Of a stretch of DNA of 64,000 nt, positions 17,748 through 28,000 are shown one piece after another. Each line of letters begins with the position of its first letter. Within the stretch, counting starts at the first letter, position 1. The stretch lies in contig NZ_JAPDHX010000002.1 of the NCBI RefSeq assembly GCF_025972045.1, positions 62,001 to 126,000 of the forward strand, written 5' to 3'. The notes under the pieces were generated by a model. It was given only the letters and a program-made list of their open reading frames with translations. It searched no databases and had not been told where the DNA came from. The position numbers and the translations under genes are program-made. Origin of the DNA: Micropruina sonneratiae. GTDB taxonomy: Bacteria > Actinomycetota > Actinomycetes > Propionibacteriales > Propionibacteriaceae.

Positions 17748-19408
17748 GCCCCGGCTCCGGGTGCGGCGGAGGGGTCGGACGGTGCGGGAGCGTGCGGGGC
17801 GCTCGGGTCGGCGTCCGGCGGCTGCAGGCGCCCGGGTTCGGCGGGCTGCCAGTCCACCACCGGCGCGGCGTCCATCTCGAGATCGGCGGGCAGCAGGGTG
17901 CGAAGCTGCTCGAGGGTCGGGTCGGCGGCGTCCCGCAACCGCCAGGCGTGCTTGCCGATCGCGGCTTCGAGCACGTTGCGGGCGAAGCGGCCGTTGCCGA
18001 AGGTCTGGTCGCGGACCTCCCGGCCGAGCAGGCCGCGGAAGGTCTCGACGCAACCCTCGCCCAGGTCGTAGTCGGCGCCGGACACCATGCCGGTGAAGAT
18101 CTTTTCCAGTTCGGCGTCGGTGTAGTCGTCGAAGCCGATCGTGGTGCGGAAGCGGCTCGCCAGCCCCGGGTTCTGCGCGATGAAGACACTCATCGGCAGC
18201 GGGTAGCCGGCGACGATGACCACCAGGTCGTTGCGCTTGTCCTCCATCTCCTTGACCAGGGTGTTGATCGCCTCCTCGCCGTACTGGTCGCCGTTGAGGC
18301 TGTACGCCTCGTCGATGAACAGAACGCCGCCCTCGGCCTTGGCGACCACCTCGGCGGTCTTCATCGCGGTCTGGCCGAGGTAGCCGGCGACCAGCTCGGA
18401 GCGGTCGACCTCGACCAGTTGGCCCTTGGACAGCAACCCCACCGCGCGGTAGATGCCGGCCACCAGCCGCGCCACGGTCGTCTTGCCGGTGCCCGGGTTG
18501 CCGACGAAGACGAGGTGCCGGGTGATGGTGGGGCTCTTCAGCCCGGCCTTCGCGCGCAGGGCGTCCACCTTGAGCACGGCGGTCTGCCGGTGGATCTCGG
18601 CCTTCACCCGCTCGAGCCCGACCAGGGCGTCCAGCTCGGCGAGCAGTTCGTCCAGCGACTTCTCGGGTTCGGCCGGCTCCTCGGGCTCGGGCGGTTCGGC
18701 CGGCTCGGGCGACGGGGCGGCCTGGACCGGCGGCTGCTCGGTGGCCGGGGCCCCGGTCGGGCCCTGGAAGGGTGCGCTGGGGGCGTCGACCGTCGGGTTG
18801 GCCGGGACGCCGGGGTTGCCGGAGTTGCCCAGCCCCGGGAAGGCGCCCGGCGCGAACGGGTCGAGTTGGCGCAGGTCGAGCAGCCTGGACTGCGACTCGT
18901 GCATGCGGCCCAGCACGCTGGACAGGATCTGCGGCGCCTGCCGGACGAAGGCGGCGTCGGTGGCCGGCGGCACTCCTGGCCCGGACTGCGCGGCGGGGGA
19001 CGGCGCGGCCAGTCCCTGGGCGGCGTTGAGCTGGGCGCTGGCCGTTCCCTGCGCCGCCCCGATGCTGCCCGGGCCGGGCTTGCCGAGCAGCGCGGCGGCC
19101 GCCGCGACCTCGGCGAGTGCCTTGGCGTAGGGCACGGCCTGGGCCGAGTGTGAGTTGTGCAGCTGGGCGACCAGGGGGGTCGCCGAGGTGCGGAAACGGC
19201 GGCCCTTCAAGGCGGCGTCCATGAAGACCTGGGCATTGATCGCACGGCCCGTCGCGGTGCACCAGTCGACGAAGGACCCCACCGACGACTCGGCGACTGT
19301 TGCCGCGATCTGCTCGCCCTCGGTGCGGGCGGCGTCGACGTCGACCCCGGCGGTACGGGCGGCCGCCGCCACGGCGTCCAGGGTGCTGGGCAGGTCAGGG
19401 GTGCTCAC
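17744..19408 (-). CDS. CbxX/CfqX-type AAA ATPase
   Basis: A 554-aa protein. The first ~200 residues are helical and then Pro/Ala-rich. The C-terminal AAA module has Walker A GNPGTGKT near residue 304, Walker B VLFIDEAYSLN, and the family pattern LVGLERVKAEI...NPGLASRF with an arginine finger. This subfamily includes rubisco activase CbbX and the ESX chaperone-like EccA. It starts with a GTG overlapping the preceding stop. It likely remodels a protein complex, with the VWA protein a plausible partner. No ESX secretion genes are nearby. Confidence 0.85.
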   Translation of the reverse strand: MSTPDLPSTLDAVAAAARTAGVDVDAARTEGEQIAATVAESSVGSFVDWCTATGRAINAQVFMDAALKGRRFRTSATPLVAQLHNSHSAQAVPYAKALAEVAAAAALLGKPGPGSIGAAQGTASAQLNAAQGLAAPSPAAQSGPGVPPATDAAFVRQAPQILSSVLGRMHESQSRLLDLRQLDPFAPGAFPGLGNSGNPGVPANPTVDAPSAPFQGPTGAPATEQPPVQAAPSPEPAEPPEPEEPAEPEKSLDELLAELDALVGLERVKAEIHRQTAVLKVDALRAKAGLKSPTITRHLVFVGNPGTGKTTVARLVAGIYRAVGLLSKGQLVEVDRSELVAGYLGQTAMKTAEVVAKAEGGVLFIDEAYSLNGDQYGEEAINTLVKEMEDKRNDLVVIVAGYPLPMSVFIAQNPGLASRFRTTIGFDDYTDAELEKIFTGMVSGADYDLGEGCVETFRGLLGREVRDQTFGNGRFARNVLEAAIGKHAWRLRDAADPTLEQLRTLLPADLEMDAAPVVDWQPAEPGRLQPPDADPSAPHAPAPSDPSAAPGAGA

Positions 19409-19959
19409 GGGCGCTCCAGGTCGAAGGGGTCGGAGGGATCGGCTGCCGGCGGTGGCTGCAGGTTCAGGTCGGTGCCGGAGGCGTGACCGAACCGTTCCTG
19501 CAGGAACTTGCCGTGGGTGATCAGGGCGGCCGCATCGGTGGAGTTGGCGGCGTCGTAGATCTTCTCCATCGTGGCTCCCAGCAGGTCCAGTTGGTCGACC
19601 AGCAGCAGCAGGGGAGTCTTGCCGTTCTCGACCGGACGCGAATCGGCCCAGTCCCGCGGCAGCCGCAGATAGGCGCCGACCGCCTCGGGCAGGTAGTCGG
19701 TGGCGGTGGCCACCACCGAATAGCTGTCGTAACTGCCCAGGCCGAGCGAACCCAGCCGGGGCAACGTCTGCCGCACCAGCCGCGTGACCCGGGCCGCCCG
19801 GGACCGGACCACCGCCGGCAGGGCGCCGGAGCCGATCAGCTGTTCCACACCGTCCAGCGAGGCGAGGATGTCGGCCTCGGTCGGGGCGGGGTCGACCTCG
19901 GGGACCGGCGGCGCGGACGGCGTCGAGTCCCGGCCGGTCAGCCAGTCCCAGAACCCCAT
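19405..19959 (-). CDS. conserved small protein of the telA/pknG operon
   Basis: A 184-aa protein (if the ATG at 19959, MGFWDWLTGRD, is used; an ATG five codons upstream at 19974 has AGAAGG only 3 nt before it). It has an acidic/Pro-rich N-terminal segment and a helical body with a LLLLVDQLDLLG stretch. I do not recognise a domain. Its place between telA and the AAA ATPase is reminiscent of the XpaC-type partners that accompany TelA elsewhere, but I cannot show homology. Confidence 0.7.
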   Translation of the reverse strand: MGFWDWLTGRDSTPSAPPVPEVDPAPTEADILASLDGVEQLIGSGALPAVVRSRAARVTRLVRQTLPRLGSLGLGSYDSYSVVATATDYLPEAVGAYLRLPRDWADSRPVENGKTPLLLLVDQLDLLGATMEKIYDAANSTDAAALITHGKFLQERFGHASGTDLNLQPPPAADPSDPFDLERP

Positions 19960-20013
19960 CTGTCGTCCATCCACCTTCTGCTTGCGTCGGCGCCGTGGCT
20001 CGGGCCTCTCGCG

Positions 20014-20040
20014 GTTCCGGACGCGTGCGGCGTCCGGAAC
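20014..20040. promoter_or_regulatory. perfect 11-bp hairpin between telA and the rest of the operon
   Basis: GTTCCGGACGC (20014-20024) and GCGTCCGGAAC (20030-20040) are perfect complements around a 5-nt loop. It lies 5 nt downstream of the telA stop on the leftward transcript. There is no T-tract, so it may be an mRNA-stabilising or attenuating hairpin instead of a full terminator. The only sizeable gap in this otherwise coupled operon is here. Confidence 0.65.
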
Positions 20041-20044
20041 GTCG

Positions 20045-21268
20045 TCAAATGCTGATCTGCGGCATGGTCTGCGAGCGGGAGTCCTGCTGGGCGACCCGAT
20101 CCAGGTACTCCTTCGACTTCACCACCTCGCCCTCGAGCACGCCGATGGTCTGCGCCATGGTGTCCAGCGCGCGCAGCTTGAACTCGTCGATCGAGTCCAT
20201 CGTCGAGTAGATGTTCGCGAACGCCGCCTGCAACTGCTCGAGCCCGATCGTCGAGGACGCCGCCTGCTCCTGGATCGCCGCGGAGTTCTCCTTCAGCATC
20301 TCGGAGGTGCGTTGGATCATCTGCGATGTCGTCGAGTTCAGGGCGGTGATCTGGTCGAGCACCAGCTTCTGGTTGCCCAGCGCCTGGGCGACGATGACCG
20401 CGGTGCGCAGCGCCGAGATGGTAGTGGTCGAGGCCCGATCGACGCCCTTGATCAGCTCGATGTTGTTCTTGATGATGATGTCGATCGCGAGGTAGCTCTG
20501 AATCGACACCGCCAGTTGGGTGAGCAGGTCCTGGTGCTTCTGCCGGACGTAGAACAGGACGTCCTGGCTGAGCGCCTTGGCCTTCTCAGGATCGGAGATC
20601 TGCAACTCCGCGACCTGGGCCGACAGTCGGGCGTCCAACCGTTCGGCGATGTAGACGTACTGGTTGAGCCGGCCCATCACCGTCCACAGGTTCTGCTTCT
20701 CCATGTTGAGCGCCACGTTGTCCTTGGTCAGCTCGTCCTGGCCCGAACGCAGGGCGTGCAGGATGCCGTTGAGCTGCTGCTGCGAACTCTGATAGCGGCG
20801 GAAGTAGTCGGTGACCTGGTCGCCGAACGGGATCATCCCGAGGAACTTCTTCGGACCCCGCGCCTTGCCGGGGTCGAGGTCCTCGACGGTGCGGCGCAGC
20901 TGGACCAGCGTCTGGCCGACCTTGGAGCCCTCGGACAGGCCGCCCTCCTTGAGTGCCCGCACGGGGGTGTTGAGGAGACGGTTGGACGTCTCTGCCGCCT
21001 TCCGGATGTCGGCGTCGCCCATGCTGCGGACGGCGTCGGCCTGGGCGGCGAAGGTGGGCGACTTCTCCTCGGCCGAGTTGAGTGCGGTCAGGAACTCGTC
21101 CACCTTCTGGTCGAGCACCGGGACCTGGGCCGCCTCGACCTGGGGCGCCATCGCCGGCGCCTGGGTCTCGGTGACGGCCGGCGGGGCCTCGGGAGCGGTC
21201 AGGGTCAGCGTGGCCGGCGGCTGCAGCGGCATCGCGGCGGCGGCGCCGGGAGGCGTGGTGGAACTCAT
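20045..21268 (-). CDS. telA: TelA family toxic-anion-resistance protein
   Basis: A 407-aa protein, Ala/Pro-rich for about 50 residues, then helical throughout with the TelA/KlaA family pattern (for example YVYIAERLDARLSAQVAEL, IKNNIELIKGVDRASTTT, ALRTAVIVAQAL). TelA proteins are linked to tellurite and cell-envelope stress and often lie beside TerD or VWA genes; the biochemical role is unclear. It is the first gene of the leftward signalling run, suggesting that envelope stress and PknG signalling are linked. Confidence 0.85.
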   Translation of the reverse strand: MSSTTPPGAAAAMPLQPPATLTLTAPEAPPAVTETQAPAMAPQVEAAQVPVLDQKVDEFLTALNSAEEKSPTFAAQADAVRSMGDADIRKAAETSNRLLNTPVRALKEGGLSEGSKVGQTLVQLRRTVEDLDPGKARGPKKFLGMIPFGDQVTDYFRRYQSSQQQLNGILHALRSGQDELTKDNVALNMEKQNLWTVMGRLNQYVYIAERLDARLSAQVAELQISDPEKAKALSQDVLFYVRQKHQDLLTQLAVSIQSYLAIDIIIKNNIELIKGVDRASTTTISALRTAVIVAQALGNQKLVLDQITALNSTTSQMIQRTSEMLKENSAAIQEQAASSTIGLEQLQAAFANIYSTMDSIDEFKLRALDTMAQTIGVLEGEVVKSKEYLDRVAQQDSRSQTMPQISI

Positions 21269-21384
21269 GACTCCCTCTCGGGCTCTTGGCAGTGGTCGCC
21301 GTCCAATCTAGCGGGCGTCGGGCTGGGGGACAGTGGGGACGGCGTCCGGGACATCCCTGGAAGACCGGGCCGTCGAGTGGGTAA

Positions 21385-21421
21385 CGAAACGGGCCCCGTC
21401 ACCAGGACGGAGCCCGTTTCG
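21385..21421 (-). terminator. hairpin downstream of the cold-shock gene
   Basis: Arms CGAAACGGGC (21385-21394) and GCCCGTTTCG (21412-21421) are perfectly complementary, with an inner CCGTC/GACGG pairing. It lies 22 nt after the csp stop. The T-tract on the leftward transcript is poor (only TTAC follows), so termination may be partial. Confidence 0.65.
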
Positions 21422-21443
21422 TCGCTCGAAGCCGAGCCGTCGA

Positions 21444-21647
21444 TCACAGTGGCCGGACGTGGTCCGCCTGAGGGCCCTTGGGGCCGGAGGTGATCTCGAA
21501 CTCGACCTTCTGCCCCTCGTTGAGGGTCCGGAAGCCCTGGGTGTCGATGGCCGTGTGGTGGACGAAGACGTCCTGGGTGCCACCCTCGACCTCGATGAAG
21601 CCGTAGCCCTTCTCGGCACTGAACCACTTGACGGTTCCCTGCGCCAT
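21444..21647 (-). CDS. cold-shock protein
   Basis: A 67-aa single CSD protein: [19 protein letters not shown] with RNP1 (KGYGFIEV) and RNP2 (DVFVHH) motifs. It is an RNA/ssDNA chaperone of the CspA/CspB family. AAGGAG lies 7 nt before the ATG. The leftward leader shares the region up to 21841 with the divergent adnA. It is separated from telA by a hairpin. Confidence 0.95.
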   Translation of the reverse strand: MAQGTVKWFSAEKGYGFIEVEGGTQDVFVHHTAIDTQGFRTLNEGQKVEFEITSGPKGPQADHVRPL

Positions 21648-21841
21648 GTACCTACTCCTTACACAGATTGCGCCCGCCCTGGTTGGGGCGGACACTGCCG
21701 AACGAGCTGTCCCAGACGACCTTCGGTCGCCCTCGCGGCAGCGCCAGCAACCCTGTCACATCGGGTGTCGGCTGTCACTCGTGGGGGTGACATCGGCGAC
21801 GGCGTGTCGTCGTTCCGGTTTTGTCGTCGGCACCTGATTCG

Positions 21842-24800
21842 ATGGACGCCATGGACTCCCGCACCGCGCTCGCCGGCTGGCCGCTGAGCGACGACCAACG
21901 TGCAGCCGTCGAGGATCACCGCGACGGCCCCGCGCTGGTCGTCGGTCCGCCCGGCTCGGGCAAGACGACGGTGATCGCCGCCGCGGCGGCGTTCGAGCTG
22001 GGGCAGCGGACGCCCGAGGGTCCCCAACCGCTGGTGTTCACGTTCAGCCGCCGCGCGGCCAGCCGGCTGCGCAACCGGGTCGCCCGGGCGCTGGACCGCA
22101 CCATCAGCCCGCCCTGGGTGACCACCGTGCACGCCTTCTGCCTGTGGCTGTTGCGGCGGGCCGCCGGGCCCGGCCAGGCCGAGCCGCGGCTGCTCACCGC
22201 TCCTGAGCAGGAGTTCCGGGTCCGTGAGCTGCTGGTCGGCCGGGGCACCTCGCTGTGGCCCACCGAGGTGCACCAAGCGGTGGGCACCCGCGCCTTCGCC
22301 CGCCAGGTGCGCGCGGCGATGGCGCGGGTGCGGCAGCTCGGCCTCGACCCCGAGGACGTGGTGGCGGCAGGCGTCCAGGCACAGCGCCCCGAATGGGTGA
22401 GCGTCGGGCACTTCTTCGCCGAATACCTCGACGTGCTCGACCACGAGGGCAGCCTCGACTACGCCGAGCTGGTGCATCGAGCCCGGATCGCGCTCACCGA
22501 CGACCAGCTCGTCGCCTCGGTCCGTGCCCAGGTGTCGCGGGTGCTGGTCGACGAATACGCCGAACTCGACCCTTCCCAGGTCGGGCTGCTGCGGGCGCTG
22601 GTGCCCACCGGTGGCGCGATCCTGGCCGTCGGCGACCCCGACCAGGTGGTGTTCCGGTTCCGGGGCGCCCATCCCCGGGGACTCAGCGACTTTCCGGCCA
22701 CCTTCCGCACCGTCGCGGGGACGCCGGCACCGGTCATCGCGCTGCGCCAGAGCCACCGCGGATCGCCCGCCCTAGCCGCCGCCTGGCGTCGGGTGGCCCG
22801 TCGGGTGCCGCTGCCGGTGCTCGGTGACGAGCCGGCGCGCGTGCTGCGGCCCGAACCCGCGGCGGCGGCCGAGCCGGGCGAGGGGGCCGACGTGCGCAGC
22901 TACGTGTGCAGTTCCGAGGCCGAGCAGGCGCAGCTGATCGCGGACGAGTTGCGTCGCGCCCACCTCGACGAGGGTTTCGCCCACGCCGATCTGGCCGTGG
23001 TGGTGCGCTCCGGCAGCCGGCAGATCGCCCCGATCGCACGGGCTCTGGTGGCGGCCGGCCTGCCGGTCGAGGTGGCGGGCGACGAGATCCCGCTGATGGC
23101 CGAGCAGGCGGTCCGGCCACTGCTGCTCGCGCTCGAGGTGGTGCTGCGCGACGGCCAGCTCGACGCCGACGAGGCGAAGCGCCTGCTCACCTCGCCCCTC
23201 GTCGGGCTCGATGCCGTCGGTCTGCGCACCTTGGGACGCCGGCTGCTCGAACTGGAACGTGACGAGACCGGGTCGGGGCTGCTCTCCCGGCCGCCGTCGC
23301 TGCTGATCGCCGACGCCCTGCGCGAACCGGAGCGACTGGCCCCGCTCGACGGCAGCCCCGAGGCGTCGGCGGTGCAGGGTCTGGCCGCGCTGCTGCGGCG
23401 GGCCGGTGACGTGCTCCTCACTCCGGGCGCCGGTGCCGGTGATGTGCTGTGGGCGCTGTGGTCGGGCACCGACTGGCCCTCCCGGCTGCAGGCGTCCAGC
23501 CGGGCGGGTGGTGAGAGCGGACGCCGGGCCGACCGCGACCTCGACGCGGTGATCGCCCTGTTCGCCGCCGCCGAGGCCAGCGAGCAGCCCGCGGGAACCG
23601 GCGGTGTCCGGGGCTTCCTGGCCGAGGTCGCGGCGCAGGAGATCCCGGCAGACACCACCCGGGAGGCCGAGGTGCGCGGCCGCGGCGTCCGGCTGCTCAC
23701 CGCGCACCGGGCGAAGGGGCTGCAGTGGCCGGTGGTGGTGGTCGCCGGCGTCCAGGAGGGGCTATGGCCGGCCCCCGGCCCGGGGGCGGCGATCCTCGAA
23801 CCGGCCGAACTGGTCAGTGACGGCCTCACGGGCCGGACCGATCCACGCGAGGCGCTGGCCGATGAACGTCGGCTGTTCCACGTCGCCTGCAGCCGGGCGT
23901 CCGCTCGGCTGATCGTCACCGCCGTGCAGGGCTCCGACGGCGAGGCCAATCAGCCCTCGCGGTTCCTGGCCGAGCTCGGGGTCGAGCCGCGCGAGTTCGT
24001 CGCGCCGCAGCGTCCGCTGACGCTGCCCGCGCTCGTGGCGCAACTCCGGCGGCGAGCGGCCGACCCGGCCAGTTCACCGGCGCTGCGTGAAGCGGCCGGC
24101 GCCAGGCTGGCGCGGCTGGCGGCACTCACCGACGACCGCGGGCGGCCGCTGGCACCGCAGGCCCGGCCGGCGTCCTGGTGGGGGGTGCTGGACCCGACCA
24201 CCGCGGCGACGCCCGCAGCGTTGCCGCTGCGGATCAGCCCGTCGACCCTGACCGGCCTGCTGACCTGCCCCCGTCAGCACTACCTGAGTCGCGAGGTCAA
24301 CGCCGAACCGGCGCGCACCTCGAGTGCCAGCCTGGGCTCGGTCATCCACGTGCTCGCCGAGCACGCCCGAACCGCTGATCTACGCCTGGACGAGCTGTTG
24401 GCGCGACTCGACCAGGTCTGGGACGAGCTACCCTTCGCGACGGCCTGGCTGTCGGTCGCCGAACGCGACCAGGCGGAGGCGGCTCTCACCCGGTTCCTGA
24501 ACTGGCAGGATGCCAACGCCGGCACCGAGGTTCTGGGTGTGGAGGAACGGTTCGAGGTCGACCTCGAGGTCGAGGGCACGCCGGTGCGGCTGGTGGGCGC
24601 CGTCGACCGGCTCGAGCGCGGCTCGGACGGCAGGCTGCGGGTGGTCGACTTCAAGACCGGCAAGCGGGCACCCACCAGCGAGGCGACCGCCTCGCACGAG
24701 CAGCTGGGCGTCTACCAACTGGCCATCGAGGCCGGCGGTTTCGCCCACCTGGCCGGCGAGGGGGCAACCAGCGCCGGCGGCAGCCTGGTCTACCTGCGGA

Positions 24801-25042
24801 TCCCGGGCGGCAGTGACCTCGACGACTACCCCAAGGAGTTGCGGCAGGCGGCACTGACCGAGCGGCCACACCTGGCCGACGACGACCAGGCCCATCCGAC
24901 CTGGGTGCACGAGCGGCTGGGGCGGGCTGTGCGCCTGCTCCGCACCGGGCACTACCCGGCGACCCCCGGCCCCGGTTGCACGTGGTGCCCGTTCGCGGCG
25001 AGCTGCCCGGCCAAGTCCGCCGGGGCCCAGGTGGTGGCATGA
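21842..25042 (+). CDS. adnA: helicase-nuclease AdnA subunit
   Basis: A protein of about 1066 aa with an N-terminal UvrD/Rep-type SF1 motor (Walker A GPPGSGKT at 35-42, VLVDEYAELDPSQ motif II, AHRAKGLQWPVV motif V) and a C-terminal PD-(D/E)XK nuclease (VVDFKTGK near 935). Cysteines flank the nuclease (one near 809 and three in GCTWCPFAASCPAK near the end), the pattern of an AddB-like Fe-S cluster. It forms the AdnAB end-resection machine with the next gene. Starts at 21821 (TTG), 21842 or 21851 (ATG) are possible; none has a good ribosome site. In mycobacteria AdnA is the lagging motor with nuclease activity. Confidence 0.88.
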   Translation: MDAMDSRTALAGWPLSDDQRAAVEDHRDGPALVVGPPGSGKTTVIAAAAAFELGQRTPEGPQPLVFTFSRRAASRLRNRVARALDRTISPPWVTTVHAFCLWLLRRAAGPGQAEPRLLTAPEQEFRVRELLVGRGTSLWPTEVHQAVGTRAFARQVRAAMARVRQLGLDPEDVVAAGVQAQRPEWVSVGHFFAEYLDVLDHEGSLDYAELVHRARIALTDDQLVASVRAQVSRVLVDEYAELDPSQVGLLRALVPTGGAILAVGDPDQVVFRFRGAHPRGLSDFPATFRTVAGTPAPVIALRQSHRGSPALAAAWRRVARRVPLPVLGDEPARVLRPEPAAAAEPGEGADVRSYVCSSEAEQAQLIADELRRAHLDEGFAHADLAVVVRSGSRQIAPIARALVAAGLPVEVAGDEIPLMAEQAVRPLLLALEVVLRDGQLDADEAKRLLTSPLVGLDAVGLRTLGRRLLELERDETGSGLLSRPPSLLIADALREPERLAPLDGSPEASAVQGLAALLRRAGDVLLTPGAGAGDVLWALWSGTDWPSRLQASSRAGGESGRRADRDLDAVIALFAAAEASEQPAGTGGVRGFLAEVAAQEIPADTTREAEVRGRGVRLLTAHRAKGLQWPVVVVAGVQEGLWPAPGPGAAILEPAELVSDGLTGRTDPREALADERRLFHVACSRASARLIVTAVQGSDGEANQPSRFLAELGVEPREFVAPQRPLTLPALVAQLRRRAADPASSPALREAAGARLARLAALTDDRGRPLAPQARPASWWGVLDPTTAATPAALPLRISPSTLTGLLTCPRQHYLSREVNAEPARTSSASLGSVIHVLAEHARTADLRLDELLARLDQVWDELPFATAWLSVAERDQAEAALTRFLNWQDANAGTEVLGVEERFEVDLEVEGTPVRLVGAVDRLERGSDGRLRVVDFKTGKRAPTSEATASHEQLGVYQLAIEAGGFAHLAGEGATSAGGSLVYLRIPGGSDLDDYPKELRQAALTERPHLADDDQAHPTWVHERLGRAVRLLRTGHYPATPGPGCTWCPFAASCPAKSAGAQVVA

Positions 25043-28000
25043 CGGCCGTCCTCACGAACCCACAGGAGCTGTCCGACGTACTGGGGCTGCCGTTCTCCGA
25101 CCAGCAACTCGAGGCGATCACCGCACCGCTGCAGCCCGGGGTGATCATCGCCGGCGCCGGGTCGGGCAAGACCACCGTGATGGCGGCCCGCGTGGTGTGG
25201 CTGGTCGGCAGCGGGCAACTCGCTCCCGAGGAGGTGCTGGGTCTCACCTTCACCCGCAAGGCTGCGGCCGAACTGTCCGCTCGGGTGCGAGGGGCGCTCG
25301 AACGGGCCGGGGTGGTCGACGCCGACGGGGTCGACGAGGCCGGCGAGCAGCTGATCCTGACCTACGACGCTTTTGCTGCGCGGCTGGTCGCCGAGCACGG
25401 GCTGCGGATCGGAGTCGAGAGCGACCCGGTGATGATCACCGGCGCGTCGCGCTACCGGCTCGCGGCGCGGGTGGTGACCAACGCCGCCGGCCCGTTCGAG
25501 CAGTTGGGCGGCTACACTCCGGCGACCCTCACCGACCGGCTGCTGAAGCTCGACTCCGACCTGACGTCGCACCTGGTCGGAGCCGATCAGGTCGGCGCCC
25601 ACGCCCGCGACTTCCTCACCGCGCTCGACGAGGCGCCGCTGAACCGGTACCGGCGCGAGTACGCGTCGGTGCGCAGCGCCCGGGCCGTCACCGAGCAGCG
25701 CCTCGAACTTCTCGGTCTGACGGCCGCGTACGCGCAGCTCAAGCGCAGGCTCGGCTACGTCGAGTTCGCCGACCAGATGGCGGTGGCGGCCGAGCTGGCG
25801 CGGCGGGTGCCGAGCGTGTCCGCCCTGCTGCGGCGGCGGTTCAAGGTGGTCCTGCTCGACGAGTATCAGGACACCTCCTCGGCGCAGGCGGCGATGCTGC
25901 GGGCATTGTTCTCCGGAGCCGATCCCGAATCCGGCCGGGGCCATCCGGTCACGGCGGTCGGCGACCCGCACCAGGCGATCTACGGCTGGCGCGGCGCCGC
26001 GGCCAGCAACATCCTGCAGTTCGCTGCGGACTTCCCGACCAGCGACGGGCTGCCCGCCCAGTCGTTCGCGCTGACCGTGAACCGGCGTTCCGGGCCGGCC
26101 ATCCTGGCGGTCGCCAACGGGCTCGCCGCCGGCCTGCACACCGACCCCGCCGTCGGCGACGACGTGCGAGTGGTGACACTGACCGCTCCGCCGGGAACGC
26201 CGGCCGGCCAGGTCGAGGTGGCCTCGTTCGACACCTGGCCGGACGAGGTCGGCTTCATCGGCGACAGGGTGGTTGCGCTGCACGAGTCGGGGCGCGTGCC
26301 GCTGTGGTCGGACGTGGCGGTGCTGGTGCGCCGCAACGTCCAGATCCCGGGGCTGTACGCCGACCTGACGGCACGTGACGTCCCGGTCGAGATCGTCGGC
26401 CTCGGCGGTCTGCTGGAACTGCCCGAGATCGTCGAGGTGTGCTCGGTGCTGGCGCTGCTGGACGACGTCAGCGCCAACCCGGCCGCGGTCCGGCTGCTCA
26501 CCTCGGCGCGCTGGGCGATCGGCGTGGGCGACCTGGCGCTGCTGGGCCGGCGGGCCGCCGAGCTCGCCAAGCTGACCGGTCCCCGCGACAGCGACCTTGT
26601 CGATGACCTCGGCCGGGCACTGGCCCGCACGGAATCGGTCACCGTCCCGAGCCTGCTCGAGGCGTTGCACGATCCGGGTGACCTGCGGTACAGCGCGGCG
26701 GCCCGGCGGCGGTTCGGGCAACTGGCGGCCGAGTTCGCCACGCTGCGGCAGCACGCCGGCGAGCCGGTGCTCGACCTCGTCCGCCGGGTGATCGGCACGC
26801 TGGGGCTCGAGGCCGAGCTGGCGGCGTCCGGTTCGTCGGGGCGGCAGCTGGGCGCCTTCACCGACGCGGTGGCCGCCTACTGCGACGTCGACGGTGAGGC
26901 GTCGCTGGGGGGACTGCTCGCCTACCTGGACGCCGAGCGCGAACACGGCGTCGGGCTCGACCAGGCGGTGGCCACCGACGCCGATTCGGTCAAGCTGCTC
27001 ACCGTGCACAAGGCCAAGGGCCTGGAGTGGGAGGTCGTCTTCCTGCCCGGCATGGCCGACAACGTGTTCCCCAACGATCGGGTCACGGAGAATTGGGTGA
27101 CCAACGCGGCGGTGCTGCCGGCCGAACTGCGGGGGGACGCGGTCGCAGTCCCGCAATTGTCCGACGCTTCCGATGCGGCCTTCAAGGAGTACGCCGCGGC
27201 GTTGAAGCGGCAGGCCCGGCACGCCGAGGACCGCCTCGCCTACGTGGCGGTCACCCGGGCCAAGCAGCTGCTGATCGCCAGCACCCATTCTTGGGAGGGT
27301 GAACTGGTCAAGCCCCGGGTGCCGTCGCCGTACCTGCGCACGATCGCCGAGCACGGTGCGGTGGTCCGCGAGGCCGCACCCGCCGGGGCGGTCAATCCGC
27401 TGGCCGGATCGGGGGCCGTGCTGGAGTGGCCGGTGCTCGGCGATCCGGAGGCACGCGAGCGGCGGCAGCGCCTGGCCGAGCAGGTCGAGCGGGCCGGCGA
27501 CGTGCTGGTTCCGGTCGATCCGCCGGGGCTGAGCGCCGACGAACGTGCCGAGGTCGAGGGCTGGGACGCCGACCTCGAGCTTCTGGCCAGAGCCGCGATC
27601 GAGGTCACGGCGCCGGGGCGTCCCGAGTACCTCTCCGCGACCGGGCTGGTGCGGCTGACCCGCGACGCCGAGGCGTTCACCGCCGAGGTGGCGCGCCCGA
27701 TGCCGCGGCGTCCGGTCGCGGCGCAACGGCTGGGCACCCGCTTCCACCGCTGGCTCGAGGACCGCTTCTCGCTCGCACCGACCTTCGACGTCGACCCCGG
27801 CCAGGAGCCGCCCGACGACCCGCACTTCGCGGCGCTGAGTGCCGCCTTCGAGCGGGGGCGGTTCGCGACCCGGCGTCCGGTGGCGGTCGAGGTGCCGTTC
27901 TCGATGCTGGTCGCCGGCACCATCGTGCGCGGCAGGATCGACGCGGTGTTCCGCACCGACGAGGGCTTTCTGGTGGTCGACTGGAAGACCGGCGACGTCG

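Noticed and set aside
17744-19408. The AAA ATPase as an ESX (type VII) EccA component
   Set aside because: No EccB/C/D/E, WXG100 or PE/PPE-like genes are nearby; similarity is at the level of the CbxX AAA module.
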